Source of the DNA: Filosporella fistucella
Taxonomy: Eukaryota; Ascomycota; Leotiomycetes; Helotiales
Direction of reading: 5' to 3'
NCBI GenBank assembly: GCA_030077755.1
Contig: JAQJZZ010000013.1
Span: forward strand, 1,922,001-1,986,000
Length of the DNA stretch: 64,000 bases
The stretch's first letter is position 1; every line of letters starts with the position of its first letter. Shown here in pieces: positions 32,592 to 44,983 of the stretch. The notes beneath the pieces are model-generated. The model searched no databases. It worked only from the letters and a program-made list of their open reading frames with translations, and was not told the DNA's origin. The translations under genes and the position numbers were made by a program.

Positions 32592-33883
32592 ATGGAAGAC
32601 ATTCCAATTCTACCAGCAAGTGCTGACATATCATACTTAAATGAAGGCGCTGCAAATATCGTATACCGGATCTCAATCCCAGAATCAACGCCTCCGCCTA
32701 GCATACTCGATGAGTATGGTGCTGACACGCCTCCACCTACCGAGGTAGATTTTGTCGAAGACGATGGGGTATCACCTCGAGACGTCTTTGATAGTAAGTC
32801 TCTTTCAGATCACGGGTGATACATTTCCCCTATTTCGTGTTACACATCGGCTGTGCTACTCAAGCTTCTCCTTTTCTTTTTATCCCTCTCGTGGGTTTCC
32901 AACCTTTACTTCTTCGCAACGTTGATTTGATATGTGTACCTTACTGACCTCTGAAAAAGACAAATTACTCAGACTTCGCAAGTACTTGCCAACTACAGTA
33001 CCGGTAGAAGCTGCTCAAGCAAATTGGCATCGACTGATTGAACCTCTTTTTTCTCCCGATGAACTCGTCCACCAGAACCTTGTCCAGCTACGGCCAGGGA
33101 AAATCATACAAAGGTTGAACAAGGAGCTTGAAAATTGGGAGCACAAAATCCCAAGCGGGAAGTTTTCCAGACCCACTGGCCGGCAAGGTATTTATCTTGC
33201 AGATGATGAATATGGGTTGCTTGTAACTGACATGACGCCTGGTTGGAGACACTATTTATTTTTTTCATTCCAAGCTAACCCCAATAATAGCAACCACATC
33301 CGATCTGGTTGTTGAATTCAAACCAAAATGGCTGCTACAGTCCCCATCTGCACCGCCGGGTTGTAGAAGGTGCCGTCAATGTGCCCGGTCTGCGAAGTCC
33401 AACGCTGAAAGAAGACGAAAAAATGAGCAGCCTCTGCCTTCGTTCTGCCCTTTAGATCTACTATCATCATCCTACGATGATATCCTACGTGCAACCTCAA
33501 CGATCCTTCCTCCTTCCTCTTCACTTGCTACTACCCAGCGCTTCGCAAAATGGCTTCAAGTCAACAAGCTACTTCCACATTTGCGCGACGCTCAAGCAGC
33601 GTTGGGATCGCAGGGGATTTTCGCAGCTGATCCAACAGACGAAAAGCTATTGGTTGCGATGGCACTTCGAGACTGCACCGTTTTTGTCCGATTTCCTGCA
33701 GATCCAAGGGATGATGAAGGGGAGATAGAAGCTAGGTTGGGAGATTTAGATGTCAAGAGTAAGGCGAAGCTTTCGTATTGGCTAGAGACAGAGACCGAGT
33801 TGATTGTGAAAGGATGGTATAGGGCAGAGGAGCGGGCAGATGAGAGGCAAGAGAATGGTTGCCGGTTAGGGCGAAATCCATAG
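32592..33883 (+). CDS. ipk1: Inositol-pentakisphosphate 2-kinase
   Basis: Three exons (32592-32793, 32960-33241, 33291-33883) give 358 aa. The start MEDIPILPASADISYLNEGA continues to NIVYRI, the family's NEG-x-N-x-V G-loop. The second exon carries KLLRLRK and ends at LLVTDMTP; splicing joins it to VVEFKPKWLLQSPSAP and CRRCRQC, the EIKPKxGF/EFKPKWL and zinc-linked Cys motifs of fungal Ipk1. The last exon has LSYWLETETELIVKGWY. The enzyme phosphorylates the 2-position of inositol pentakisphosphate to give phytate (InsP6), needed for mRNA export in yeast, and acts in the nucleus. The third-exon donor is GTTGGA, weaker than usual, but the acceptor has a good CTAAC branch site and the frame holds, so I favour this model. 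Confidence 0.9.
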
Positions 33884-34361
33884 GTGCGAGATGTCTCTGA
33901 GAGCATGACGCGAGTGCGAAGCAGCGAATTTGAGTGGCTGGCCAGGGACCATAACAATGCATTTAGTGGTGATAACTTTACATTTATTTTATTTAGCGGG
34001 CAGAGGCTGCATATTACTTCCGATCGTTGAATCAGGACATTCTTGGCTCAAACCTCCCTCGTGCTTGAACGAGTACAGACACGAGGGCAGAAGAGCATAT
34101 CCGGACGAGTTAACCAGCTCGGTCGGCTCACACAGACTCGATTATTTTTAAGCGCTGCCAAACGTGTGAATGGGGGGAGGGATTCGCCGGGCATCTCATT
34201 CAACTAAATCGAAACCAGATCGGGTTGTCACCAATGCCGAAAAACAGCGATTTTAAATCACCCAATTCAAGGAGGTATCTGACTCACCTACCTATACTGA
34301 AACGGCATAGGGATGACATGGAGTTTTTGATTTTACGTCTTCCTGCTGAATATCATGTCGC
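33884..34361. other. Convergent spacer, no gene seen
   Basis: 478 bp between the 3' ends of ipk1 and the porphobilinogen deaminase gene. It carries only short open stretches and presumably 3' untranslated sequence of both. Confidence 0.6.
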
Positions 34362-35457
34362 TCAGCCTTGCGAAGCAGCTGCGTGGGCAAGTTGTTTGAC
34401 ATCATGCAACATATCTCCCGCTCCATTTTCCATCATTTTCTTCGCAGCCTCTTTCCCAACATTCTCTGCCGTTTCATCGTTACTCACATGTCCTGAAAAA
34501 CTAGCACATATTTTACCTGTCCCAAGTGGATGAATGAGCTGTGCATCGAGCGATACGGTTCCGCTTCTTGCTTCTCCTTCGTTACCTGCTTCAAATTTTG
34601 AAGTGACGGCAATTGGTGAGGAACATCCTCCTTGCAAAGTTCGTAATAGAGCTCGTTCAGCTAGGCACGTCCACCGAGAGGGTTTGTGGTCGAGACATTC
34701 AATGGCGGCTGCGATAACGGAGTCTCCTTTTCTGATTTCGACACCTAATGCTGCTTGGCCAACAGCATAAGGGAACTCTGGTCCTGTGAGTCGCTGGGTG
34801 ATTCGATGAGATAGATTGATTCTGTTTAGTCCCGCGGAAGCAATGATGATAGCCGTGAAATCGCCTTTCGGGTCATCAAGTTTCCGTAATCGTGTATCAC
34901 TGTGCTTCGATCAGATCAACTTCGCACCCGTTTAATGTGGAAACTCACATATTCCCACGACATTGTTTGACGATCAGCCCAGGATACGAATGCATCAACA
35001 ACGCCTTCCTCCGAATACTACTGGTGCCCACCACACTCCCCTTCGGCAATTCGCCCAGATTCCTAAAACCTAGCCCAGGCTTCACACACAATGCATCACT
35101 AGGATCTTCTCTCTCGGGGACAGGACCTAATACACAGCCCTCTGGCAAAACGGTAGGTAAATCCTTCAGGCAGTGAATCAAAACATCCATTTCTCCTCCT
35201 TTCAACGCATCCTCCAACTCAGTCGTCCAAAGTGATTTCGCTGCATCTGATGCACCGGATTTATTACCTATTTGCAGGAAAGGAGAAGTTTTATCTGCAT
35301 CGCCTTGTACGACCAGAGTGGAGATCTTGATACTGGTATTTGAAGAAGCGGTGAAGGATGTTGAAGAGAGTAGCTGTGATTTTACATCTTCTGCTTGAGC
35401 AAGAGCGAGAATGGAGTTGCGACAGCCAATTTTGAGAGTTGACGGCGGAGACGACAT
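34362..35457 (-). CDS. hem3: Porphobilinogen deaminase (hydroxymethylbilane synthase)
   Basis: Exon 1 is 34949-35457, exon 2 is 34362-34899, with a 49-bp intron; 348 aa. The splice rebuilds QCRGNIDTRLRKLDDPKGDF, equivalent to the invariant RGNxxTRLxKLD. Other signatures: IGCRNSILALAQAE at the start, LIHCLKDLPT (substrate-binding Lys/Asp loop), PREDPSDAL-like PEREDPSDALCV, VVGTSSIRRKALL, and LLRTLQGGCSSPI, whose Cys262 should carry the dipyrromethane cofactor. The enzyme joins four porphobilinogen molecules into hydroxymethylbilane in cytosolic haem synthesis. Length matches fungal Hem3. The gene is convergent with ipk1. Identification is secure. Confidence 0.97.
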
Positions 35458-37152
35458 ATTGATTCTAAATTGCGAATTGAGAGTGGGGGTATTTTGGGTT
35501 TGGTATCGGATATAGATTGACGGAATTGCGTCTTTTTTGTGTGATTTGAATGAGCGGGGGTGGGCTTCAAGTTAATATCAGGGGTTGACATGTGGCTACC
35601 AAGTTGAGATTATAGTTTCAAGAAAGGAGAGGAGTCGCTTCAAAGGAAATCTCTTCTCGGTACCACCGGCGTCAGATGATGTCCACGTGATCTAGAAGTG
35701 TAGATATTGAGGAATATCTTGTCCTTCATTTGTAAGGCAGATATTTTCAATTGCAATATATTTGTCTGATTGAATATGTTACGATAGCTTCCCGTTGCAA
35801 AAAAGAAGAAAAAAAAGAAGAAGAAAAAAGAAACACCCGAACCGAACTCAATTTGTAAGTGTATTCCAGCCGTTTTCATCTGTACCTATTCCAAACTGTT
35901 AACAATTCACATTGAAGTATCAGAAGCAAACATTGAATCATCTGAACCATTTGAATCAAAGTAGGAATCATGAATCTAAGGCCAAATGGCTTTATATTTG
36001 GCTTCGAGAAAGTGCAAAACTACCCATCCTCTCACTTAAAGCTAATAGATCCGGATTTGACAGCCCGGGAAAAGAAGAACAATTCCCTGAAGCATCACAT
36101 GAATCCAAACGGACTATATGACCAGATCGTAAGTATGAATACTATTTCAATTATCTAGCTCAACTTCATTACTTGGATTCAGGACCGTGGCAACTCTCTT
36201 CGGAATGTTTTCTTTTCGGAGTGATCATGCATCTCAATATTCTCTGACCTTCGACTTGGATTTTGATAAATTGATTTGTCAGAAAGCCATGATTTCCTTC
36301 CTTAGCCTGATACCCCGCGCCAAGACATGGAACTTGTGTAACATTTGCAAGAAAAATGAAATTGTAACAACATGTTCATGCCTTCAGGTGCAAGCCAAGC
36401 GAGCAAGTGACCGAAGAATGATTGGTAATTCGACGGGAGCAGGAATCGACTTGCTGCCTATTCCTCATGTCGGGTTGATTGAGTTGTTGTAGCAGCGGCA
36501 TGGCCACCTTTTTGATCACTGATCAAGATCGTGATAAAGACAAAGACATAAGATGGCTTTGAAGACGGGTTGATTTTACCGAGTGGCGAGATGGGGGAGA
36601 CGCCTTCGGAAATAGGAGAGTCACGTGTATCTAACCTGAAGCAGTCTACTGGGGACATCAAGCCCCTGGGAAAACGATTTTGGGAATGAGGCATTCTAAA
36701 ATGCATTTCATGTTCATCAGGAAACGCGTCAACTTAATTATAGGTCAGATACAAGCACATCCAAACCGAGTCATAACCAGTCCCACGTGATACTCCACAC
36801 TGTCAAACAGCGGTGAGCTGAGAGCTGGAGTACCTGGCACTGCTTAGCAATCAACTTTCGATCCAAAGATTACAAACCATTGTCATTTCGTGTTTCAGTT
36901 TCTTGGGCACGATACAATGCACGCCCTATCAGCAAGGAATGGCGGGGACTTGTCCTTGGCTAAATAGGTAGGTAGCCTTTCGAATTCAATTTCGAGCTCC
37001 TTCCATAAAAAGCTTCGACTTCCTCCACTTTCTTGCCTTCTTTTCATTCAACTCACTCTCCAATTTCTTCAATTCAACAACGCTATCTTCTCAAAACAAC
37101 CTCAAAACTCCTACATTACAATCTTCAATTTAGCTATTTGCCAATCGTCAAA
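35458..37152. other. Intergenic interval with a GAA/A-rich tract
   Basis: 1.7 kb upstream of the deaminase gene and of the DUF1993 gene. It contains an A/GAA-rich purine tract (about 35798-35832), CACGTG cores near 35683 and 36784, and a possible tiny two-exon gene listed separately. An open frame at 36187-36492 lacks an ATG and a recognisable motif. Confidence 0.5.
35970..36224 (+). CDS. Possible small two-exon protein, 66 aa
   Basis: ATG at 35970 opens MNLRPNGFIFGFEKVQNYPS; a textbook donor GTAAGT at 36129 and acceptor TTCAG at 36182 flank a 54-bp intron, the normal size here, and the second exon adds DRGNSLRNVFFSE and a stop. Both exons are in phase 0. No family is recognised and there is no signal peptide. 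It could be a real small gene or a chance combination. Confidence 0.3.
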
Positions 37153-37866
37153 ATGGTTTCCCTCTACGAGATCACCATTCCTGTTTTCATCAAGAACCTC
37201 CAAATTCTTTCCAAGCTCTTGAAAAAGGGCGTCGAGTTCACCAAGCAAGATGGCGTTGCTGTTACTGAGCAATCTCTCCTTGAGTCCAAGCTTATTGCTG
37301 ATATGAAGGATTTGGTTTACCAAAGTACGTCCTATCGAACTTTCCACTGCATGTCACAACACGTGATCTCATGGGGAATATCTATCGTTGTACAAGTGCT
37401 AATGTGATACAGTTCAACGAGTCTCTGATACCAGCAAGGGTTTTGCTGTTCGAGTTGGAAAACTTGAGCCTGTTCCTATAGAGGACAACGAGAAGACTTT
37501 CGAGGACTTGCAAGCTCGAATTGCTAAGACTATTGAGGTTTTGGAGAGTGTCAAGGTATGTTCGCAGTCTGTGATGGAAACCTTCAACAAGAGTACGTGA
37601 GATGCTGATTGATTGAAATTGTAGAAGGAGGTAATTGACTCTGCTGAGAACGAAGAAGTCACCTTGAAAACTGGAGGAGGAGAGGTTAAGTTCACTGCTA
37701 CCAGTAAGTATCCATCACAGAATAATACGGCAGGAGCTGACGGTTGACAGCTTACGCCAATACCTTCGCGATTCCCAACTTCTATTTTCACTTTGTGGTT
37801 GCGTATGCCTTGTTGAGAAAGGAGGGTGTTCAGATTGGCAAGAGTGATTACTTGGGACGTAATTAA
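37153..37866 (+). CDS. DUF1993-family protein
   Basis: Four exons (37153-37324, 37413-37555, 37625-37703, 37751-37866) with introns of 88, 69 and 47 bp give 169 aa. The sequence starts MVSLYEITIPVFIKNLQILS, with KLIADMKDLVYQIQRVSDTS at the first join and YANTFAIPNFYFHFVVAYAL near the end followed by KEGVQIGKSDYLGR. This is the pattern of the DUF1993 family, which has a four-helix DinB-like bundle; a metal site has not been shown and the role is unknown. Codon use is strongly biased toward common fungal codons and the 5' region (about 37000-37150) is pyrimidine-rich, which hints at high expression. Conserved across ascomycetes, so the model is well supported. Confidence 0.9.
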
Positions 37867-39124
37867 GGGTCGAATGGCCTATAACGAGCTCGAGGGATGG
37901 AAATTTATGGAGTCAAAAATGGATTGAACTGAGTGGCTCAGATATTCCCGAGTAATTCAATGCCTGAATTAATACTTCAAACACAAAGCTCCCAGATGAC
38001 TTGAGCTTCCAATTTGTGCTACAATTGTGCAAGATATTCTTTTGATCTTCAACAACATTAGCGTCAGGTCGAAAAAGTCGGTAATTCTAATCCTAGTGCT
38101 AGCTTTTCTTAAATGCGGCTGCCAAAGTTCAAACTATAGATAAGTAGAAATATAATATTGAAAAGACGAAGTATAATACAAGCAAGATGCTTCTACGCAT
38201 TTGCCATCCACTCCTAGTAATTTTTATAGCTTTCTTATAATTAACCCTATATAAGATTATATAATTGAGTATAATATACCATATATAATAAATAAAATCT
38301 ATAATAAATTCCATAAATACTAAGGGACTTTATATTAGTATATAAAAATCTGAATATAAGAATTTTAGTTAGAGAGCAAAAGTTCTTAATGCAGCTCTTT
38401 ATCAAGTATAGTAAGCATTTGGACTTTTATAATTATATTTGTAGGCTTTACGCTTCTGTCATTTCTAATAGCATACTTCAATATTATAAACAATTACCCA
38501 AGTAGATTGCGACTTTATCTCAAACCTCAAAGCAAAAATTTTATAACATTCATCATTGGATAGGAAAAGTTCCAGCTATACTTTCAAGGCAAAACCAAGC
38601 AAAAATGTCAAAGTGTTTGTCGTATTTTGTAGGAGCTATTTCGTATTATATTCGTTACTATACTTGTATACTTTAAGGATTATCATGAGTCTATATATAG
38701 CTATTTCTAAGTTTCACAGTCTGCAATGTATGAAACATGTAGTTAGAAGGCAAAAGTCCTTGGAAACACTAAGTGAGAAGGTACAGGCATAAAATCTGAT
38801 CTAGTTATTGCACTTCACAAGGGCATTTAATAGTTGATTTGCTCTTGTATATTGACATTCATTCTATAATTTCTTCTCTAACTTATACAATAATGATAAT
38901 AAGTGAGTTGGGCATTTGTTCTGAACTGTTTCTACAGCTTGTATCCTTCAAAGAAAATGCGAGTGAATGAGGAGCATTTTACGCTAATCCTAATTGGGCG
39001 ACACTAGTCCTAGTTTGGATCTCGGACCTCGGATTTAAGCCTCCCTCACGCCAATTCTCACCTCGACACTTACATATCAAACTCCGATTGGTAGATAAGC
39101 GAGAACCGATAATTAACCGAGAGA
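37867..39124. other. Intergenic interval with small AT-rich patch
   Basis: 1.26 kb without a supportable gene. From about 38130 to 38350 the sequence is TA/AAT-rich and resembles RIP-type decay on a small scale, possibly a transposon relic too short to identify. Confidence 0.5.
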
Positions 39125-40780
39125 ATGCCGAAGCCAATGGTATGAATCCATCTCCTCCATCCTACCCATCCGTCTTCTAACATCTCCAGATCAAGAAAGA
39201 GTTTCGCGAGCCCACACCATCTCCTGCACCTCGACCTCGCATACACAACCCAACTTGCGACATCAAAATGGAGACCATCGAACGCTCAGTCACTCCAGAC
39301 CTTCCAGCATACAACACTGACAACCAAGCTGATGCTTCTCCTGGTGCTGGCCCTTCTGAAGCCCCTAATGCCACTGGTTCTTCTGAGGAAACCCCTCAAA
39401 CCCAAACTTCTCGCTCAGTTGGTATGAAAAGCATGGCTCGTTTGGCTCTCTGGAATGAGAACGACCCAGAGCGCAGCCTCAAGCCATTCCCTCGTGATCC
39501 CCTCCCCAACGATGAAGATTCTGCCGACGAGTACGACGATGTAAGTGGATTTTGCAATCACTTCAGTTTCATTTATTTCCCATTGTTCGTTGCCATTATA
39601 GTCATCTGTGTCATTCGGCATTTCCCTCGGTTCTGGGAAAGGTGCTTGCAATTTCTCTGTCATCATGCATTCTCTTCGTCGTATACCTCGGCGAAGAATG
39701 GTTGCCTTCTTTGTAGCTCTTCATTCAGAAGAGCAGAGAGGAAAATATCTCACATCTGATCTGTGTTCTTCTCTTATCTGGTGTTTATCCATCTCCCACG
39801 ACACAGTTTTCAAACTCTGGAATCCCTCTCCAACAATGCATCCAAGGCCCCAAGCAATTCACCCAATAACAAGACCCTGTTTCGATCTTGCGTCCCCCAG
39901 TTCCCGTCTCAGTCTCCCATCGCAAGAAATATTTCCAAGGTTTTTACCCCACACATTAATCACACTTTACTAATTTGGGATTGATCGATAGATTCCTGAT
40001 TTTGAGCATGAGGACACTCCATTCAAGAGAGCCACTGGTCTCAAGACTTTGAAAGCCTATCCTGCTCGCAAGCTCAATCGATTCAACAACCCCCAATGGT
40101 CTGATAGTGAGGAGGAAGAGGATCTCCCAGTACCAAAGTACAATAAGAAGAAGGCTCGCTCCGATGACCCCATGTCTGGCAAGCAATATGACCTTATGGC
40201 CCGTCAACGAGGTGTCATTCCAGCCGATGGCAATTACGACGCCTTCATGCGATTCCCTACCGCCGCCGATTGCAACATGACCCCTGACGGCAAGCTCATT
40301 AGTACCCAAAAACAAACACTTATCCTCCGACCACCCTACGAACTCCCCGAAATCCCAATGACCTTCAAGTCCGACCCAGAGCTTCCCCCACTCAATCCAC
40401 GCAAGTACCGCAAGTACTTGGAGAAGCTGGCCGAAAAGGAGGCTGCTGATGTCAAGGCCATGGAGGAATATGAGGCGAGTCTCTTTGATGAGAATGGCAA
40501 GCGCAAGAGAAAGACCGTATTGAGACGTGGTGGCATTGAGGAGGAGAATGCACCAAAGCGATCCTACAAGTGGGCTGATGAAGTTCGCCGCAACAAAGGC
40601 AAGAGCATCGACCGGCGAGCTCGTGAGGAGGAGGCAGGAGCCCGACGCGAGCAAGAAAATCCGGGTAAGAAGCGTAAGCTCTCTGCCCTTGAGGACGAGG
40701 ACGCCGTGGAGGACGGCGATCCCGAATATGGTGGAGAAGAGGATGACGAGGATGGAGAGGAAGGATTTAGCTACTATTAG
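39125..40780 (+). CDS. Highly charged nuclear-type protein, unrecognised
   Basis: Exon 1 is tiny (39125-39139, MPKPM), exon 2 is 39190-39540, and the last exon is 39992-40780, all phase 0. Between them a 93-bp exon at 39847-39939 (APSNSPNNKT..ARNISK) is possible and keeps frame, giving 415 aa; without it the product has 384 aa and the intron would be 451 bp. The N-terminal part is Pro/Ser/Thr-rich; the middle has SRSVGMKSMARLALWNE and NRFNNPQWSDSEEEEDLPVP; the C-terminal third is strongly charged (NGKRKRKTVLRR, NPGKKRKLSALEDED) and ends EGFSYY. Several KKRK-type clusters look like nuclear localisation signals. I do not recognise the family; the clean final frame and splice sites argue for a real gene. 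Confidence 0.7.
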
Positions 40781-41290
40781 TAGTCTGATATCCCAATCCC
40801 AATCTCCTCCTGGTCATCTGACCTATTTTTCAGGCGGGGATGTGTACGATATTGGCAGCGTTGCCTGAGCGCCGGCCGGACATACTCATAGACTCGCTCA
40901 AGTACACGATAGAGCAGAGAATTAATGCAATTGCGTTGTTTTTCAAATCCTTGGACTTTATTGTGAGTTCAAATGTGTCAAGTCCATGTTCCGCATTTGT
41001 GACCTCCCTCAATGTGTTGTGCTGCTTAGGGGAATCAACGTATGTGCATCCTCCTATTTGTCGATTCACCTCAAATTTCTTGAATCAATCTCCCACGGTT
41101 GAAACGTACCAATGAACAAATCCATTTCTCTAAAATTCTAGGAGCTTCCTATTTACGCATCATGTACGGCCCTCGCTGTCATCCTTCATTCCAGTTGCAA
41201 AGTCCCATCTGCTCTTAACACTGTAAAAACACTCTACCGACCCAGCTGCAGTTGGCTCTTTTCGGTTTGATAGCTTGCACGCTATTGAAG
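40781..41290. other. Convergent spacer, no gene seen
   Basis: 510 bp between the charged-protein gene and the GT90 gene 3' end. Open frames on both strands overlap each other without motifs. Probably 3' untranslated DNA. Confidence 0.55.
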
Positions 41291-42765
41291 TCAGCGAAAT
41301 ACATATCTCTGATGATCTGCAGGAACCCACACAAAAGTCTCAAATGGAATTCCTCTTATTTTCCTTTTCGTTTCAGTCTCCTCCCATTCTTCCGGCTCGA
41401 AACTGACCTCAGCCCAGCCCTCAATCATCTTCCTCCAGTAGCACGTCTGTGCCGCAGGTGTAAGATATCTGTCTCTGAAGACTTTTACTCCATTCGCAGC
41501 AATACGCTCGGCTTCGTCGGGATGTGCGAGAAGATATTCTATTTTGTCTTCCAAGTCCGAAAAATCGTTCTCTACCTCGACAAAGTTCTGCTCTGGTCCG
41601 GATGATATGAGGAGGGAATGTTGTGGTTCAATCCATTTGCGCTTGTGCATTATTACGACTGAGTTGCAGTTCTGGAGGTATTTGCCTCTGCCAGAATAAC
41701 TATTTCCTGTGGGACAAGATCAATGGACTGTTGAAGCTCAGATGAGCGGAGACTTACCTTCGGTCTGTATGACGAATTGGTATTGGCAATGCTCTGGCAT
41801 ACTCAGTGCCCTAGCTTCATCCGCATTGCTCAGCCTACTAGCGCTTTGCCACCTGATGTCTTTTACATCAGCCCATGGTTTCCCTGCAGTAACCTCGACC
41901 AAGCTCTGTCTAACCCCATCATGATTGCTCTTCACACTGCCCCTCCACACAGCCATCTTTATTTTATCCTCAAAGTCCCACTCAGTGTCCCTTATCTCCT
42001 TTCTGACCTGCTCATATGAACCAATCAGATCGAGTGGCCAACTCCAATATCCGAAATCTGACATGAGCCACTTCTCAGGCTCGTCTGATGTGCGAGATAG
42101 GGACCATATGGGGTAGTGGAGATGTTTGGGATCGGAGACGTCTGAGACGGAGAATGAGAATTCGATGTTTGGTAGGGGTGTAGGAGAAGTTAAGAGGGAT
42201 CGGTGGATTGCATGGAGGATGGCGAGTCCGCGAGGAAGAGCAAAATCCGAGGAAGATATCTTTTGCTCTAGAATGTATAACTAGGTTCAAGGTCAGCTGA
42301 AGATTGTAGTGTTTACGTTTTGCCGCCATTTACTTGTTGATCCAAAATCATCGCTCTCACAACACCTTCGTCTGACCAAGAGACATCAACATCCATTGAA
42401 GTGATACCCCCAACTTCAGTTGCATGAGTGACTGCTCTGTTGATTTCCTCGAAAATACCCGGAAAGGCAGTGCTGCATTTCTCACTAGTGAGTCCAAATG
42501 CTCGTTCGTCTCGAGTGGCATTGAAGATCCAAGTAGTTCTTCCATCATCACTCCCAATCCTAGTATCATTTGAAACTGGTAAGAACGTGTTGGGGGTCGT
42601 CAATCTTGACGGATTGGAAGAAGAGCCTCCATTGTTGACGAACAAGTGGTCCACAACAGGTTGCATGCCATCAGGACGTAGAAAGATGAATGTGTAAAGA
42701 ATTCCGGAGGACACAATTATTGACACTACAATATTTCGCGTAGCTTTCGTTGTTGAATGAAGCAT
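41291..42765 (-). CDS. GT90 / CAP10-family glycosyltransferase
   Basis: Three exons on the minus strand (42334-42765, 41758-42280, 41291-41706) with introns of 53 and 51 bp give 456 aa. The chosen start MLHSTTKATRNIVVSIIVSS leads into a single membrane anchor (about residues 12-30), the type II topology of Golgi transferases; an in-frame ATG 30 codons upstream is possible. The catalytic region shows MSDFGYWSWPLDLIGSYEQV, KIKMAVWRGSVKSN, VRQSLVEVTAG, the splice-spanning IQTEGNSYSGRGKYLQNCNS, and VVIMHKRKWIEPQHSLLI, matching the CAP10 (KDELC/POGLUT-like) pattern WRGxxxx..R..L...G..YSxRxKYLLxCxS. In Cryptococcus CAP10-type proteins affect capsule; in other fungi they add xylose or glucose to glycans. 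Acceptor unknown. Confidence 0.9.
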
Positions 42766-44983
42766 CTTGAACAGTGTTGCTAGTTCTGGATATAAATTGG
42801 GCGAGAGGTGCAGTTGTCTTATCTTGATGTGTGATAAAGGATTGGCTTTTGTCATTCTAGAGGACACAGCCTTGATCTGTCAAAAAACGCAGATACAGAA
42901 TGGAGTTACCTAGCTTCGCCACTTTCCTTTCGAATGCGTTGTTTGTGCTTTCATCTTCATGCAACTACCAATGTCCCTGCTCACGGTACTGGCGACGGCG
43001 CAGCCTCCTGGTATTGTGCAGATGGCAGCGGATACTGTTACTGATTGCGAAGTAGCCTGACTTAGAAACAGAATACATGCATAGCTATCATCTATTTGGA
43101 AGGCGAGATATAGGATTTGAGGTTTGCTTCTCCTGTTAAAGCATCTACGTCGGCTACTTGCATTCTGCAGAGCAAGTCCCGGTGACTTCTGAACCTTGGA
43201 CATTCCGAGCAGTCAAATGTTCAGACTGCATTCATGTGAAGTTGATACTCATCTATGATAAAGATCACAATTCTTACAAGACTCGCCCTATCAATCACGC
43301 TTCGTTGGTGTTGACAATTTCTGCGGCTCCGACCCTCATCACTTCTCAATACCCAGCGAGCCTAGATTCATCACATAAAACTAGCAGACCGACTATGCTC
43401 TATAATTCCAGAACATCCTTCATGTATAACTTCTAATCTTACAATTGACATAATGAGGCTGGGGAGAAAACGTAGTCAGAAGGAGCTAATCTGGTGACCT
43501 GAAGCCAGATATAATGCCGGCCCTTGAAGTGTGACAACTGCCTGCATGGGATCGGAAGAAGTACTTGGGCAAATGTTTCTGCCTACGGGTCATTGGTTTG
43601 GAAATGCGAAAATCTGACGGCGGAAAAAAACGAAGGTGGGGTGAGGCTGAGGCTATGAGGAGGTAAGCAGAAGTCCAGAAAAGACGCATAGTAATGAACT
43701 GAACACTGGAAAGCGTAAAGTGATGAGACTGTAAAAGGGAATAACGGAAATAAGAGTTTGTTGCTTTATCTGTTGCCTGCTACTACTCTACCATCGCAGG
43801 TCGTAAGTCTTCGCTACCAAATAAGCTTAATGCTCCGTGTAATCTTTTCCTCGATTCTCGTAGATGTGGCATCACTTTTCCATTTGTCCCACATTTGTCC
43901 CAGAAACTGATGAAATACGTACCAGGCTGCCAGAAAAGTACCATCTCTCTCGTTTATAGTACGTAACCGGACATGGGACGAGTTGTGGATCATTGAAATT
44001 CCAACTGCGACGTTGCGCCGCAGGATTGAATTACTCGCCGCTAGGCAACTACAAAAACTTGAGAATGGAACATCGTTAGCACGGGGAAACTTATTACAAA
44101 TCACTCACCAGTCTTGTTGCCTATGTCCTCACAATTCTTATTGGCATCGAAATTCCTAGGTTAACAAGCGGGCCAGTGAGCAGATTGATGCATACAATTG
44201 TTCAGCATGCTCGCTTCGTCCCATCTACAATTAATACCTAATATTCAGTGTATCTTGATCAGAAATTGCATCTTCCAACGAAAGAAACTGGAAAGGATCT
44301 AGTTGATTGAAAAGGCCTATTCTGAAGTGAGAGTTTTAATGGAATTGAAGTGACTAGGCGAAACTATCGCCGAAGTCAGTAAAATGGACACCTAAAATAC
44401 CACCATTTAACCCAGCGATACGTCGATTTGGAGTGCAAGATTTGAGATTATGACAAATGAGAGGAACAGGCTGAAATGAAAGAAGCTCTGGTGCGATTGC
44501 TTGACTTTACCCAGCACAATACACAGTGTGAGAAGCTAAATAATGTCCCAGAGACAGGTGTGACATTCAAGAAAGGATAATGAGCAAAATTGGTAGAAAA
44601 ATCCTGATCTGTCTGAAATCTGTATCTGCCTCTAAATCGTCTCCAGCTTCGTGGCAAAAATTGCATTTGGAAGCTTGAGAGGTCTACAATCATTTGGAAG
44701 TGAAATCACAACCGAACCGAGAGAATGCGAGGGGAGAACCAGGTCATACAACTCTATTGCGACGCATCATCACATAACCCCAGTATGCATCCATTCGCAT
44801 GTCTCTGCCAATTGCGCCTATGCTACTTTGTAGCGGCGTCCTGTTGAGGATCCGGATTCAGCAACTCGTGAAACCTGACCCGTTCCTCCAGAATTTCATG
44901 TTGAAGACTTGATAATCGTAATCCGTAGTAGCTTAGGCAACTTTAAACCTTGTTCGACCATAGTAGGAATTATATCTCAGCTC
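42766..44983. other. Long intergenic interval, no supported gene
   Basis: 2.2 kb between the GT90 start and the yaf9 3' end. Short open frames (for example minus 43814-44104 and 44448-44693) have no motif or plausible splicing. No repeats noticed. Confidence 0.5.

Noticed and set aside
35640..35879. Open frame with a run of Phe
   Set aside because: The Phe run is the complement of an A/GAA-rich tract; low complexity, not a gene.
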